From Mytilus galloprovincialis (taxonomy: Eukaryota; Mollusca; Bivalvia; Mytilida; Mytilidae): a stretch of 64,000 nucleotides of DNA. The notes under the pieces were generated by a model, which had not been told where the DNA came from, made no database searches, and saw only the letters and a list, made by a program, of their open reading frames with translations. The position numbers were made by a program, and so were the translations under genes. The stretch lies in NCBI RefSeq assembly GCF_965363235.1, contig NC_134847.1, forward strand, positions 74,778,268-74,842,267, given 5' to 3'. Shown one piece after another: positions 1 through 13,134 of this stretch (within the stretch, counting starts at the first letter, position 1; each line of letters begins with the position of its first letter).

Positions 1-3000
1 TCTTTGAAAGAGATTGTTAATGGTGATATGTTCTTCAATAACATGGCATTTCTCATATAGCCCATCCTCAACATATACCGATCACTTTTACCCAACAATG
101 TCTCTGATAGTAGTACCCAACTGCCAGACCCCAGAACAAACGAATTAGCTATTATTGCACCTTACGATTCAGACACAGTGGGGACAAGGGATGTCAAATA
201 TAGAGTAAAGCTCTGAGCTCACTATAGGGGATAACTGTAAGCTGCTGCAGGTAAATTGAAGTCTAGGTTAAGACTTTCAGCATTTACTCAAAGGTGTGTC
301 TGGAAATAGCAAGGATACAATAAAAGAACATCAATTAATTCACTCTACCATGAACGCTCTTATGGGCGATATTGAAAACCTCGCTATTTCCTCTGAAGAC
401 TACTCTATTGTCAATAAAGCCTCGTTGGATACTTCTATGGAAATAATGATTTCAGAATTGCGTCTAAAGTCCATTTGCTGGTTAATTAATGAAAAATCAC
501 ACATAGCCGCTTCTGAACCGTATGTTGTCCCAAATGCTTGGCTATTATAAAATCAATCGTTTCTGTAGCAAAATCAGTACTTACACAATTTTGGACTTGT
601 CGTGCAGTTATATTATGAATATGGGAATATTTGTCACGAACTTTGATATAAAATTTGTATTCCCACGGCTTTTGTGTTTCCCATACAGGGGTAAGACTAT
701 TCCTGACCGACATTGCCTATGCTCAAGTTTGACCAATTTGAGAAGGTAATGACGTTCTAGATGGCATTGATTCAAAACACCAAGGTGGTGTTTGATACAA
801 GAAGGTGCCGATAATAGATGCCGTAACACGGAGACAATTGATAGTAAGGTTACGCTACATTTCATGGCACCAGCAGTTTTACAGGTTTGTCAATCCACAA
901 TTGATTAGAATTTGCGTTATAGATGAAAGTGAAAAGAGGTCAAGATAGCACGTTTCAGTTGACTGAAAGAAAGGGAAGTGTGATTAAATGCTTATACGCG
1001 TACTGGATGCACAAACGATGACAAAGAGATTGGCCCATATCTCTATACAATAAAGACTAGAACTATTGTATTCAGTTTTTAAAGACAAGTTTTACAAGGG
1101 TCTTACCATGTTGACCGATTTTAAAAACAACTTTTACAAATTGGCATTACATTCGCATTGGTAAATAAGTTCGAGGAACAATAAGTAGACAATAGAAATC
1201 CTTTGTAAAACGACTTCGTCCAAAGTATCTTAGATAATTTATTTTGATAATTTATTTTGCGTTGAATAACAATGACAAATGCACAAGCAGGTTTGTAAAA
1301 ATTTCCAATAGACAGGATGAATTTACAGAATGAAAATGGTATAAAAAATATCGAAAAAAATTGTTCTTATCGCGAAACAATTGAAAATTGCTCACCTTTG
1401 TACATCTATTTTCGGTAATTTTACTGCAGTATACAAATATTGTATATATATTTACATGATATGTGATTTTGTGTCACTGTCATGTTTACATTTCTTATTA
1501 ATTAATACAATTTGTAATATCAAAAAATGTATAACTTCGAAATGTGAGTTCATTGTGACTTTATTGTATATAAATAAAATGTAAGAAAATCACAAAAAAA
1601 AAATACTGAACTCCGAGGACAATTCAAAAGGGGAAGTCCCTTATCAAAATGGTCAAAACTTTATTTTGTTTGCCAAAATGAAGTCCGGTTAGTTTTGTCT
1701 AAAGTTTAATTCAATTACATGTAGCGTGATTTGTAAATTTTTATGATTTTTCTGCAAGTTTGCGACAGGAATCTAGCCAGAGATAATCAGGACACTCCAA
1801 TGAAAATAAAATTAAAGGCTTTTGTATTTTTGAACATATTTTGTTTCACTTTCTATTTCGTGAGTTTGACGTTGTTCTTTAAATGTATATTCATTCATGT
1901 GTAGATTGTTACCAATCAAGTTAATAAACTTCCTCGTATTATGTAACTGACGTCATGAATTGAATATTTCATAAAATCAATATTCAATATACTGATATGT
2001 TATTAGTTTGTGATTCACGTAATCATTATTCTGCAATGTGTTACGTTACACAAGAAATATATGTTGTTGTATTTTATCAAAATTACATGCTGTTATCATG
2101 GTTATCACTCTTATCTAACATTGGAGTTTATCACGGTTTGACAATTCTTATCAAGTAAGGACACGAATTGCAATTTAAAAATCTACCATATTGATTTGTT
2201 ATTTTACATTTGTGAGGTAAGTTCTGTGAATTAGAATTTCTTCGTCATATAATCATTAACAAAAGAAAAACATACACTAATACATAAAAAGGGGAATGGC
2301 ATAAATTTGATATGCACAGCCTCATTTCAATCAATAGTATAGTTAAGTTAATGCTTAATATTTTACGTTGTAAGTTTAATACATTTCAAAAATAAATTAG
2401 CAAATCAAATAAAGTCTAATGTATAATACAAGCATTTATCCAATCATTAATCGACATTACAGTTTATAATTCGTACTTTTTAGTACAGTTTAAAAGTATC
2501 CTTAGGATTCCAATCCATACTAAGAGACATCTTCTGATTGAGAGATTAAGAAAACCGTCAAATCAGGATACATAAATATACATTTTGTTAATCGAAGTAA
2601 TGTCATAATGTCAGAGGCATGGGTTGAAGTCAACTGTTAGTCTCTAAGGGTATAACCGAGGGTATAACAATCACGATAGGCAGTACTTCGTTACTGACAT
2701 GATTTATAACATATTCTGTATACGTGTCTGAAATTACCCCCGGCCATCCGCTAAGTAAGAAATTGTCAAGAAACTTGGTTTCATACTCCCTCAAACAAAG
2801 TTCACGTTTGATTGGGTTGTTATGTTGAGGTCCTGTTTGATCATATAGAATCCATTGTTTCAGTTTAAAAGTTCAAAAGGAAGATATATTAAAAAATGAA
2901 TGCACGAAAGTTGCTTTTGATGTAAATCATTTATAACCATGAGTTAATAGATCAACCTTTTTCACATAGACGTATTTAACTGCATTTATATACGGATGCA

Positions 3001-4850
3001 TAAAGTAAAAAAAAAAAAACAAATACCGAACTTTGAAGAAAATAAAAATTGATAGTCCGCAATCAAACGACTAAACCAAAAAGCTTAAATACTTCAATTG
3101 TCATATTCCTGACTTGGTATAGGTCTTTTCCGTGTAGAAAAAATGGGAATTAAACCTGGTCGTAAATGCATGATATTTATCATCCATTATCCCCTATTTA
3201 AAGCCCTCGGTCCGATTTTCGAAAAATCTGTCAGATACTAAAGCCGATTTGGCGATTGTAATGAACTTATTATTTTTTTTTAAAACAACATATATGTAGT
3301 ATGTCAGCAAAGTAAACCATCTATATCATCAATTAAACATCATTCAGATATGAATACTAATAGTTTTAATTCCAAACTTGTTTGACAATATTTAAAAAGA
3401 CTAACATTATGAAAAGGATTAACAACCTTAAATGTATTAAAATCAAAAATCATACACAACAAAATAATTATTAAAATGCCAATCAATCGATGAATCAAAT
3501 AATGATATCTTCTTAACCGGTTTTAGACTTTATTGAGCAACTTTAAATAAAAGTAATGTCGCTATCAGTAATCCGACGTTGCAATGTATAAAATGGCAAG
3601 GGGTTTGATATAATTTCGTTTTGATAAATTCAAAATTAATAATGTTAAGGTATACAATAGTACTTTACCGATGTTTAAATATCATACATACACATGAGAA
3701 ACAAATCAAACTAACTAACAAATTTGAGGGAATTGCATGAATCCCACAAGGAGCGAGACCGGATGCGTCGACAATTTAGCTCAAATGCTCATCATCTCCA
3801 GCCAGACCACTTTTCTTAAGATCTTAAACTATGAAAACATGTTAATGGTAATTTGATAAACAAACCAACCACATCATATGTGTCAACATTTTCGAAATGT
3901 GCTCTTACTGTGCAGCGATCGTGGCACTCTCTTTAAACGAAACTTAGGATTATGTGGCTGCGTATTAATATATACTGCACAATCAAACGGAAACCCACTT
4001 TGTCTGACTGCTATCGGATAAAGATCGGATAAAGATCTCAAGTGACCATATTTTTGCCCCTGCTCACCCTTGGGGTACAAAGGAAAGTGTAACCATGTTA
4101 GATTTGTTGAAAAAAAAACAATGTGTATAAACTGTACAAGTGTCGAGTGCAGTCGTCCTTCCTCATAACTATGTTATACGATAAGGTTGTAACGTGTGGA
4201 CATTGATGCTACATTGAAATACATCTATGCTACACAGGCGACCTTTGTAGATGACAAATCAATAATAATTGTGGTTGAACAATTTTTATTTTAAATTGTT
4301 ATTTTTAAATACGTAGAAATAACATAAAAACAAACCCACTTCTGTGATTTTAAAATTGTTTTTATATTCATCATTATTGAATTTATTTTTGTGTATTTTA
4401 TTAATGCATGTAGGGCTAAGAATAAAAAATAACTGGATATGTTTGTTGAAAAAATACATGAAGATTTAACTTCAACTGTGGTTGAAAATGTTACAGCTAA
4501 AGGACAAGGGGCGATGAGGTTTTTTTTACCTACCGGTAAACCCCAAATTTTAATTAATCTGTCATGTTGTAACTCCATAAACTGCTTTAACTTTGTTTAC
4601 GCAGTGATTTTTCATGTATTCATTTCGTTTTGGAGATATATGTTTTAACATTGCCATATAAGCAGGTGGTTTGTCTTGTCAAAAAAACTCCCTATTTTGT
4701 TCTTAAAATGTCCTGTATCGAGTAAGGAATCTAGCAGTTGTTATTAAACATTATTTTTACTGTTGTGCCATTCTATTTCAGTGGTATACTACTGTTGCCT
4801 TTAATTTATATGTTGCAAAGATAATCCAAGATGCACATTGTAAATTATGG
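1..4850. other. Gene-free AT-rich sequence with repeat debris
   Basis: No exon or gene can be supported. A reading frame at 296-550 looks protein-like (LIHSTMNALMGDIENLAISS), but it has no recognised family and no splice context; it may be a fossil coding fragment. Pieces of a dispersed repeat ('ACCGAACTC..AGGA' to 'CCTGACTTGG') occur at about 1,590-1,690 and 3,015-3,165; the same family recurs at 34,385-34,440 and 40,655-40,870. The rest shows no structure I can name. Confidence 0.4.
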
Positions 4851-4854
4851 CATA

Positions 4855-5035
4855 GATTACCTTAGCCGTATTTGGCACAACTTTTTTGAATTTTGAATCC
4901 TCAATGCTCTTCAACTCTGTACTTGTTTGGCTTTATAAATATTTTGATATGCGCGTCACTGATGAGTCTCATGTAGACAAAACGCGCGTCTGGCGTACTA
5001 AATTATAATCCTGGCACCTTTGATAACTATTTTTA
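4855..5035 (+). repeat. Dispersed repeat with GACGAGTC/GATGAGTCTC core
   Basis: Contains GCGCGTCACTGATGAGTCTC and ATAATCCTGGCACCTTTGAT. Related copies lie at about 59,390-59,640 and 9,855-10,060 (opposite strand), and diverged copies lie inside the 387-bp repeats at 59,789-60,175 and 61,138-61,525. An interspersed family; class unknown. Confidence 0.6.
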
Positions 5036-5777
5036 ACGTTACTTTCGAAAGCAAATTTACAGGTCTAACATTGTTGGGCTGATATTTAGACGAATTTGAG
5101 AAATATATTTATTAAACCGCTGGTAATTTATAACGTTGTGATTGGTTTAATGTGCACGTGGTGACTCCTATGAATCCGTATTTTTTTTAAATAGGCTATT
5201 TGCCAATTCCCGTCAATTGACCCTGTTATTAGATATCCTTTTTTAGTTGTCTCACTTATGAGGGACATTGATTTTTATTTACAATGGGGAGCTAGCTGAA
5301 AGAGCAAATTTACCTGTGCGTAATGTGAGTAATCTTTAATTTTGTCAAATCTTTTAATAACATTAATTTGTTGTAAAGCTAAATACTTTTGACATCAAAA
5401 ATTGTTTTTCGTGAAAAATTAGTTGAACCGCCGATACACCACTTTCAAGTTGCTATGCTTTGCATTGACAAAAGCCAATTTTGTCCGGTATGAAACCAGT
5501 CTACGATTCACAAAGGGAAGTAATTCGTTTAAAAAGTTTGTAATAACATAATCAAATCGATAATTGGCAAATGGACTATTGCATAGCGGGTTCATGACGT
5601 CAGGTCTACTGTTAAAGATGACGTCATCTATTAATGTTGTTGTGTTTCATTGGATTTTTTCCCTACAGAATGAAGCAGAAAAAGTCCCGCGTGTTATGAA
5701 TTCGTTATACGGTTTACTGACCCCCTAATGACCATAGATGGTAAATGAAATTCATAGGAGATTCGGTCGGACCATTA

Positions 5778-6209
5778 CACAGCTACTTTTGCATAGGTAC
5801 TATTTCTTTACCAAAAATCTGTAGTACTGGGAAACTACTTTTAATATTCAGTACATTTTTGTTACTTTAAAATTATTGTAATATTTAGGTACCTGTATTT
5901 TACAGTACTTGATTTGTACTTTGAATTTAAGTACTACAGATTTTTGGTTAGACCGTTTCATTTTCAGAATTTTGAAGGTATGTCTATTTCAAATCTCTTA
6001 ATAACGTTATGATAAACATGGAACATTGTGATCACTGTTGGAATAATTTCTGTACCATTTATTTTAGTACAAATCAAGTACTGTAAAAAGAAGGTACCTA
6101 AATATTACAATAATTTTAAAGTAAAGAAATAGCACGAAATATTAAAAGTAAATTTCTAGTACTACAGATTTTTAGTACAGAAATAGTACCTATGCAAAAG
6201 TAGCAGTGT
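5778..6209. mobile_element. MITE with long inverted repeats, TA-flanked
   Basis: The two ends are inverted copies: CACAGCTACTTTTGCATAGG at the left, and the complement of CACTGCTACTTTTGCATAGG at the right. Complementarity continues for about 170 bases (GTACTACAGATTTTT, GGTACCTAAATATTACAATA). A TA dinucleotide flanks each end (5776-5777; 6210-6211), the target duplication of Tc1/mariner-type elements. No coding capacity. Confidence 0.75.
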
Positions 6210-6211
6210 AG

Positions 6212-7029
6212 GGCATCAATAGCGAGCCATATAAATCATAATGTGAAAACATGTTTTTATTTGTTTTTTGTTTTTTCGATTCGTGGGTTGCTTTCTTAAT
6301 TACCAATGCTACATATCATTTTGTAACATTAAAGATTATTTCATGAAATTGTTCAGTTTGGCACTAGTATCATGCCGAGACTCCCCAATCGGACTGAGTC
6401 ATTTAGCACAAGTTCCTGAGTCCTGGTATGGATCAGAGGATGATACAAGTTCCGATATTGAAAATACCACGTAGTGATCACATATTGCACATATGAAATA
6501 AAAGAAAAATATTGAACGAAAACATGTTTTACCAAATGTTTGGCTGTTCGTTTACTTTTTGATTATTTTCTTCCCCTCCAAAACTGAATGAGGTTCAGCA
6601 CAGACAAATTACTGAGGTTTGATAAAAAAAATAATGAAACTGCATACTAAGGAATGAAAATCATAGTATCAAATATGATAATCAAACTAACTGAATATAC
6701 GACTTAAATTATATTAACCTAAACTAATTATATTTTATTACCTTTATTTAATATAACTCTGGCAAAGTAGAAAGTTTTAAAAGGCTCTGATTTGTAGTTT
6801 CTTACAAACAAACGAACACAGACGGAAAGACAAAATTGAGGAAGTAAACTCGAGGAAGTAAACCAGGCTGATAAAGCTGATAATAATATCGTTATTGTTT
6901 GACGTAAATTTTACATTGAGGTTCTGCAAAAGGAAATCACGTATTCACCAACATTCCAACTGACTTCATTTTCAGAAAACGACATCTGTAACAAACATAA
7001 ACGTTAAGCAACTTCTTAACAAGCAGAAC
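6212..7029. other. No feature recognised
   Basis: AT-rich, with short open frames only. One (6268-6474) has no homology that I recognise and no splice signals of note. Nothing supported. Confidence 0.4.
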
Positions 7030-9525
7030 CAAATACAATGAAAGTTCCAACTATGTACTGGCTTCCGAAGCTACACAAAACACCTTACAAATATAGATTT
7101 ATTTCGTCTTCAAGCCATTGTTCTTGTACTAACTATCTATTCTAGTACACTTGTACCTGATAATAAATTGTTCAAATAAGGCCTGTGCAAATAGTGGAAT
7201 TAATTACTTTTGGAGTGTCAAAAACTCGCATGTATATATTAGTAATTTTGAATATGTTCAAAGTTTTGCCTCGTATTCTTATAAAGAAAGAATTCACACA
7301 CCTAATTAAGTAGGCATTTAAAAAAATAGAATGCGAATACATATGTTCAAACTCTTTTAGGTCATGTTTTTAGTAGCAACAAACAAAAGAACTATGCCAA
7401 TTGAACATGCTTTGATACTATATCTGTGCTTGAATGTTTACTTGATAACATTTTTGTTCGCTTTGGAAATTCCGTATATCGTCAATTCCAATGGGGACTA
7501 ACTGTGCACCACTTATTGTGGACCTGTTTTGTATTTTCATGCGTTACAATTTATGACTAAAATCAGCAAAGACCCATCTAAACAACATTTGATACAAAAA
7601 TGTAACAATACTTTTAGATATTTGGATGGTATATTGGCTCTCAATAATGTCGACTTCAATTTCTCCTGTTGAATTTTCTTTAAATAAAGCTAACACTGCC
7701 CTTTCCTCGATCTTGATATCGATATCATTAACAGAGAGCTTATAAAAAAGAAGATGTGGTATGATTGCCAACTATCCACAAAAGACCAAAATGACACAAA
7801 CATTAACAACTATAGGTCACCGTACGGCCTTCAACAATGAGCAAAGCCTATACCGCATAGTTAGCTTTAATAGGCCCCGATAAGACAAAGTAAAACAATT
7901 CAAACGAGAAAACTAACGGCCTTATTAATGTAAAAAAAAAATGAACGTAAAACAAATATGTAACACATAAACAAAAGACAACCACTGAATTACAGACTCC
8001 ATTAATACACACATTTATGATAAAAGAGATGACTTTTCATTTCCTATCGTTAATTATCCATTTTGTAGGCTGTGACGTTCCCTTGTCACCATCTTATGGT
8101 GTTTATATATCTCAACTTGTACGATTCGCTCGTGTATGTAACAACGTATTAGATTTTACGGAGACACATTTATGTATTGCTGAAAATTTATTACACCAGG
8201 GTTTTCGATGTTCCCTTTGATATGATTTTTCTAATTCTAATGCCCAATTAGAGATTTTATCCCATTTTCATGATCCACTGAACACAGAAAATGATAGTGC
8301 GATGGGACACATTCTTGTTATGGCCTAATTAACACCTATGATGAATCTTTATTCTGCCGATCACTCTATCACGGGTTGACTAGTGTGATCACTACGATGT
8401 TCACGGGTCAATGTTTAGTTTGTCATTTCCTTCAATCCAGACAATTTGTAACCTTCGTTCCTAATGGCTTTCAATTTTATTTTTTTCTAAAAAATTTAAG
8501 TCCTCGAATTTAAAAATCCACGAACATGTGAATGTTGCTCAAACCACGAAAATTGACACCCACGACTTAAAGTACTTTCACAGTTTCACAAACTAGTCAA
8601 AACTGTACTAAATTTTATCATCAGTATACAGAAATCATTCGTGAATATAACTAAACATCCAGACATCCTATACGTTCCGATATTTCACATCCAATCTTTT
8701 ATAGTAATATTCTTTACAAAGTACAAAACTGTCAGTATTCACCTCAAAAGCTAATAAAAGATTTAAACAGACTTATTAAGAAGGGATATAGTTGCGATAC
8801 TGTTGTCAGGTCATTAAAGATAACATATTTTGGCTTTAATATTGATTCACTTATAGCGTCTTTGCATCGGAATTAAACACATTTATTTTAAATCCAGTTG
8901 TTGGCCTGACACGGGTTATGTTCTTCTCATATATTTTATGATGGTATAATATAAACCCCTAACAGGAGGGATTGTGCCTGATATTCATATGATGAGGACA
9001 TAATCTTTCAATCAGTTTGATTGAGGTCTGGAGCTGGCATGTCAGTTATTGTTATTAGTCTTTTGTTATTTATGTAGTATTGCCATTTTCTTTATTTTCT
9101 TTTGTTTCATATTCTGACATCGGACTCGGACTTGACTTCACGTAAACTAAGTTTTTCTGTGTGTTGTTTTGCGTTTTTTTTTTCTACATTGGTTAGGTAT
9201 AGGGGTAGGGTTGAGATATCAAAAACAGGTTTAACCCCGCCGCAATTTTGCGCCTGTCCCTAGTCAGGAGCCTCTGGTATTTGTAAGTCTTATATGATTT
9301 TTAATTTTTGTTTCCTGTGTATAATTCGGAGTCAAGTATGACGTCCATTATCACTGAACTAGTATACATATTTGTTTAGGAGCCAGCTGAAGGACGCATC
9401 TGTTTGCAAGAGTTTCTCGCTGCATTGAAGACCCATTTGTGTCCTTCGTCTGCTGTCTGCTCTATGGTCGGGTTGTTGTCTTTTGACGCATTCCACATTT
9501 CCTTCTCAATTTTATTACGTCTGGT
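7030..9525 (+). mobile_element. Penelope-like retroelement remnant (fossil)
   Basis: Decayed reverse-transcriptase sequence on the plus strand. VPTMYWLPKLHKTPYKYRFI at about 7,040-7,100, further RT fragments to 7,740, then SYGVYISQLVRFARVCNNV at about 8,090-8,150; these match a Penelope-type RT family common in mussels. The 3' part (8,890-9,525) is a shared tail (GTTTAACCCCGCCGCA ... TTCTCGCTGCATTGAAGAC) that recurs at 24,089-24,367 and, reversed, at 26,570-26,880. A short interspersed repeat has inserted at 7,745-7,998. The element is clearly broken and old. Class call is from memory of the family. Confidence 0.6.
7745..7998 (+). repeat. Short interspersed repeat family A, copy 1 (nested)
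   Basis: Begins AGAAGATGTGGTATGATTGC and continues through GGTCACCGTACGGCCTTCAA to CACTGAATTACAG. It interrupts the Penelope-like remnant and is therefore younger. Other copies: 60,351-60,690 (plus), 51,310-51,637 (minus), a degraded copy at 52,913-53,090, and fragments at 10,188-10,235 and 25,220-25,292 (minus). Confidence 0.75.
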
Positions 9526-10245
9526 ATAGTTTAGCTGTAGATTTCATTCTGATAGGGAGAATATATTAATCCTGTTACTCGTTCAAAACGGAACGAACAT
9601 AATCATTATCTTACCTCCTATACATTTCTAGGAATATGATTGGTTAAAAGCGTCCGCATGGAGACCGTATATATTCTATATTAGGTTAGTAGGGAGGCGC
9701 GCCTTATTTCAACACACCGTTAGTAGTGGATTTACAACTTTGGTACTATTTGATTCTTTAAATGTATTGAAATTACTGTTTAATATTGTTATATCAAGGT
9801 TGTTCATGTTAATTGTTATTGTTGACATTAGTTATTTTTTGTGCAGACCAATAGAAATAAACTCATCATAGATACCAGGACGCTCGAATCCAAAAAAGTT
9901 TTAAAGGGCCAAATAAAGTGCGAAGTTGAAGAGCATTGAGAAACAAAATTCCTAAAAGTTTTGCCAAATACAGCTAAGGTAATCTATGCCTGAGGTAGAA
10001 AAGCCTTAGTATTTCATTAATTATAAATTTTGAGAACAGTAAATTTATAAATATAACCATATCAATGATAATTCATGTCAGCACAAATGTGCTGACTACA
10101 AGGCTGGTTATACCCTCGGAGAAATAAATCTCCATCAGCAGTGGGAAGTAGGTTCTTAAAATTAAACACTTGAACACTTTAATATAAAATAAGAAGATGT
10201 GTTATTATTGCAAATGAGACAACTCTAGTCTACAACAAATGAAGA

Positions 10246-10641
10246 AAGTCGGTAAGATAAATTCGTAAAATAGTGTGCTAGTGAGCTAATACGATAATTA
10301 CGAGGTCAGTAAATTCCATATGAGATTCTAGCTTTGCTAGGTCACTATCATACTATGGAACTAATAGTATTTCTTAGTAGTGAATATCGACTTTATTTCA
10401 AAATGTTATCAGTATGTGTAAACATAGCTCCCTTGCCTTACAACTATGCACACAACATTAGGATATCCATGTTTTGCTGTTTATCCTTAACCAATACTGC
10501 AGTGGGAAAGATAACGGGATATATAATACATTAAAAGGTGTGTTAGTAACCTAATACGATATATATATATGGGGTCAGTAAGTTCCATATGGGTTGAGAG
10601 CGAAGCTAGCACACCGTGTAACGAATTTATCTTACCGACTA
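10246..10641. mobile_element. MITE with AGTCGGTAAGATAAATTCGT ends
   Basis: The left end AGTCGGTAAGATAAATTCGT is mirrored at the right end (ACGAATTTATCTTACCGACT). Inner arms share GTGTGCTAG, CTAATACGATA and GGTCAGTAA..TTCCATATG in inverted orientation. About 395 bp, non-coding. A partial relative lies at 49,237-49,393. Confidence 0.7.
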
Positions 10642-11544
10642 TCTTTACATGTGGTATTTAGACTGGCGTCATTTCAAACTGATTAACTCTTCAATACTTA
10701 GTTTGAATATGTTTAAGAAACCTACTCCCATTTGTGTATACAAAAAATAACATGATAGCTTTAAATTCGTTTTATGAATGTATTGTAATCGATCATTACC
10801 AGTTTCCTAATTATCTGTTTAAACCTTTCGGATTTCATTTTTGTTTTGAAAGGGAAGTAAGTGCTTTAAAACCCTATATGATTGCTAACCCTATATGTTA
10901 AATAACCATATGTATTTCATATATACCCTATATGAAATATGCATAGTCACCACGTTTAGTTCATCAACCAATCAAATCCTCATAAATCTAAAGGCGGTAA
11001 GATATAAATGTATATGTTACAGTAAATAGGTGAAATTAGGAATTACACGTAAGTACTAAACATTTCAGTAAAAACCTATAATCACTAGTCAATTTAGTAA
11101 TTACATGTATTTACTAGTTGTTTCAGTGATTACAGGTATTCACTGATTTTTCTTGTTTTTTTTACAGCTATTTACTAACTTGATATTTTGTTTAAAAATT
11201 AAAGACATTATTCAAGATATCAAATAAGAAAGTAAAGGGAAGGGATTTTTTAGTGCTTACTTAAGGACCAAGGATTATCAGGCACATTAAAAGTGCAAAC
11301 TCTTCAGTGTTTGTGAATTTAAACTAGAGAATGGTTGTTTAATAAGTTTTGAAACTCCCTAAAAATCATTTTCAGCATGCAAGACAATGATGTCAATCCA
11401 AAATTGAGAAATACATTTTTGAGAAGTTTATAGGTAACTTAGCCAGCTCTTTTTACAGATAGACATTAGATTATGCCAAAGGTTTAATAATCTTGATATT
11501 TCTTAAAATCTCATAATTTTGTTATATTAAAATCTCTATCAGTC

Positions 11545-12030
11545 ATACACAGGCAAATTTCACTCACGTCAATTTCACGTGAATTTAAATTCATGTGAAT
11601 CTCACGTGAAATTCACATCAATTTCACCTCAAACGAGCTTATACGTGAAACTCAGGTGAAAACAATTTTTGTGAGTTTCATGTGATTCTTGTGTGAAACT
11701 CATGTGAATTTCACATGAAAATCACGTAAAATTTTTCATGTGAAATTGACATGAATTTTTAAAATAGAGTAATTCAAATAACATCTAAATTTTTAAATTT
11801 ATTTAAAATCATGAAAAATATCAAATTTTTTTGTTGTAAATTTCACGTGAAATTCATGTGAAAAATTTCACATCAGATTCATGTGAATCTCAGTTCACGT
11901 GAAATTCACATGAAAATTTTCACGTGAGTTTCATGTATAAGCTCGATTGAGGTGAATCTTACGTGAAATTTTTCATGTGAATTTCACGTGAGATTGATGT
12001 GAAACTCATGTGAGCAAATTTTGCCTGTGC
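11545..12030. repeat. Foldback element built of CACGTGAA motifs
   Basis: Outer ends ACACAGGCAAATTTC (left) and, inverted, GCACAGGCAAAATTTG (right). The arms of about 230 bases each are packed with variants of TTTCACGTGAATTTCA and the complement, and share an inverted GAGCTTATACRTGAAACTCA. Every arm is itself locally palindromic, so the DNA is rich in hairpins at several scales. Nested inside the 11,011-13,134 element. Confidence 0.75.
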
Positions 12031-12066
12031 ATATCAACTTGGCCAATGACATGAATTAAATTCCTT

Positions 12067-12417
12067 TTACAAAACTACAAGTTCTTTTGGCAGACACTTG
12101 CGATGAAGCTGACATTCTTCACAAACAAAGTTATACAAATTGATAGCGTTAAGCATCACATTTTCATATTTCCGTGTTTTTATGAGTTTTTCAAGACCTC
12201 CAAACTGAATCTTATATACCTCCAACACAATTTTATCATCGTTTCTACATGTAAAAGAATGATCTTTTTGTGGTTTGAATAAGTCAAATGAATGGTCCAT
12301 CCGTTTTGTGTTACTTTCAATTTTGACATTCTTTTCCTTTTCGTCGAGCCTGCGTTTTTTATCGCAAAAGCTAGACATAGCGAACAACCTTAATTCCGTC
12401 GTCAGTGGCTTCCACAA
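12067..12417 (-). CDS. Unassigned 116-aa ORF inside TIR element
   Basis: ATG to stop on the minus strand, beginning MWKPLTTELRLFAMSSFCDK. It is basic (KKRRLDEKEKNVKIESNTKR), with a Cys/His-containing C-terminus (FVCEECQLHRKCLPKEL; C-x2-C-x4-C spacing). It is the only open frame over 100 codons in the element and could be a remnant of a transposon-encoded or captured protein. No family recognised and no sign that it is expressed. Confidence 0.3.
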   Translation of the reverse strand: MWKPLTTELRLFAMSSFCDKKRRLDEKEKNVKIESNTKRMDHSFDLFKPQKDHSFTCRNDDKIVLEVYKIQFGGLEKLIKTRKYENVMLNAINLYNFVCEECQLHRKCLPKELVVL

Positions 12418-12419
12418 AT

Positions 12420-12940
12420 ATTCGCTTTGTGGTTAAGGTTTTTTTTTCATTTTGATAACTTTCTTAAATTATCCTGGATTTCTACCAAACTTGAACAGAA
12501 GCTTGTTTATGATCAATAGACAAATTTCAGGAAGTAAATTTTGTAAAAATAAAAATCAAGTTTTTCCGTATTTTACTTATAAATGGACTTAGTTTTTATG
12601 CCAGTTAACATAACATTCACACTGTGGTTAAATTTTTTTTTAAATTAATAACTTTCTCAAAATATCCTGGACTTCTACCAAACTTGAACAGAAGCTTGTT
12701 TATGATCATAAGATAATATCCAGAAGAAAAGTTTGTAAAAAAAAAATATCCTTTTTTCGTATACTAATATTACTTATAAACAGACTATTGTTTTTTCAGT
12801 TAACATAACATACACTTTGCTGTTAAAGTTTAGATTTCCTAAACCATCCCAAATTTATAACCAATTTGGACAGAAGCTTCTTACAGAACTAGAAAAAATA
12901 TAGTATCTAGAGGAAAATTTTAATATTTTTTTCCTATTTT
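12420..12940 (+). repeat. Tandem repeat, about 195-bp period, 2.5 copies
   Basis: Copies begin near 12,429, 12,624 and 12,820. Shared blocks: ATAACTTTCT, ATATCCTGGA, TTCTACCAAACTTGAACAGA followed by AGCTTGTTTATGATC, and CAGTTAACATAACAT. The third copy is more diverged and partial. Part of the body of the surrounding TIR element. Confidence 0.75.
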
Positions 12941-13134
12941 TGTTGGGCCTGCGACTCACAGCAAAAGTAGACGAGACACTGGGTTCTACGAAACCTTTAC
13001 AATTTTGATTGAGTAATTACTGGGCCGTTTTAGGAATTACTTGTATTTACTAAGTGCATCGGGAATTACATGTAATTCCCAAATTTTAGTAATTACATGT
13101 AATTCCTAATTTCACCTACTTACTGTAACATATA

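Larger units (their letters stand above)
11011..13134. mobile_element. 2.1-kb TIR DNA element, non-autonomous
   Basis: Ends share a terminal inverted repeat of about 40 bases, starting TATGTTACAGTAAATAGGTG and running into GAAATTAGGAATTACA. Subterminal GGAATTACATGTAATTCC-type motifs cluster at both ends (11,030-11,150; 13,020-13,110). TA at the borders fits a TA target site. Inside are a foldback element (11,545-12,030), a small minus-strand ORF (12,067-12,417) and a tandem repeat with a period of about 195 bases (12,420-12,940). No transposase is recognised. Confidence 0.7.

Noticed and set aside
3883-4080. Minus-strand 65-codon ORF
   Set aside because: Short, no family, no supporting signals.
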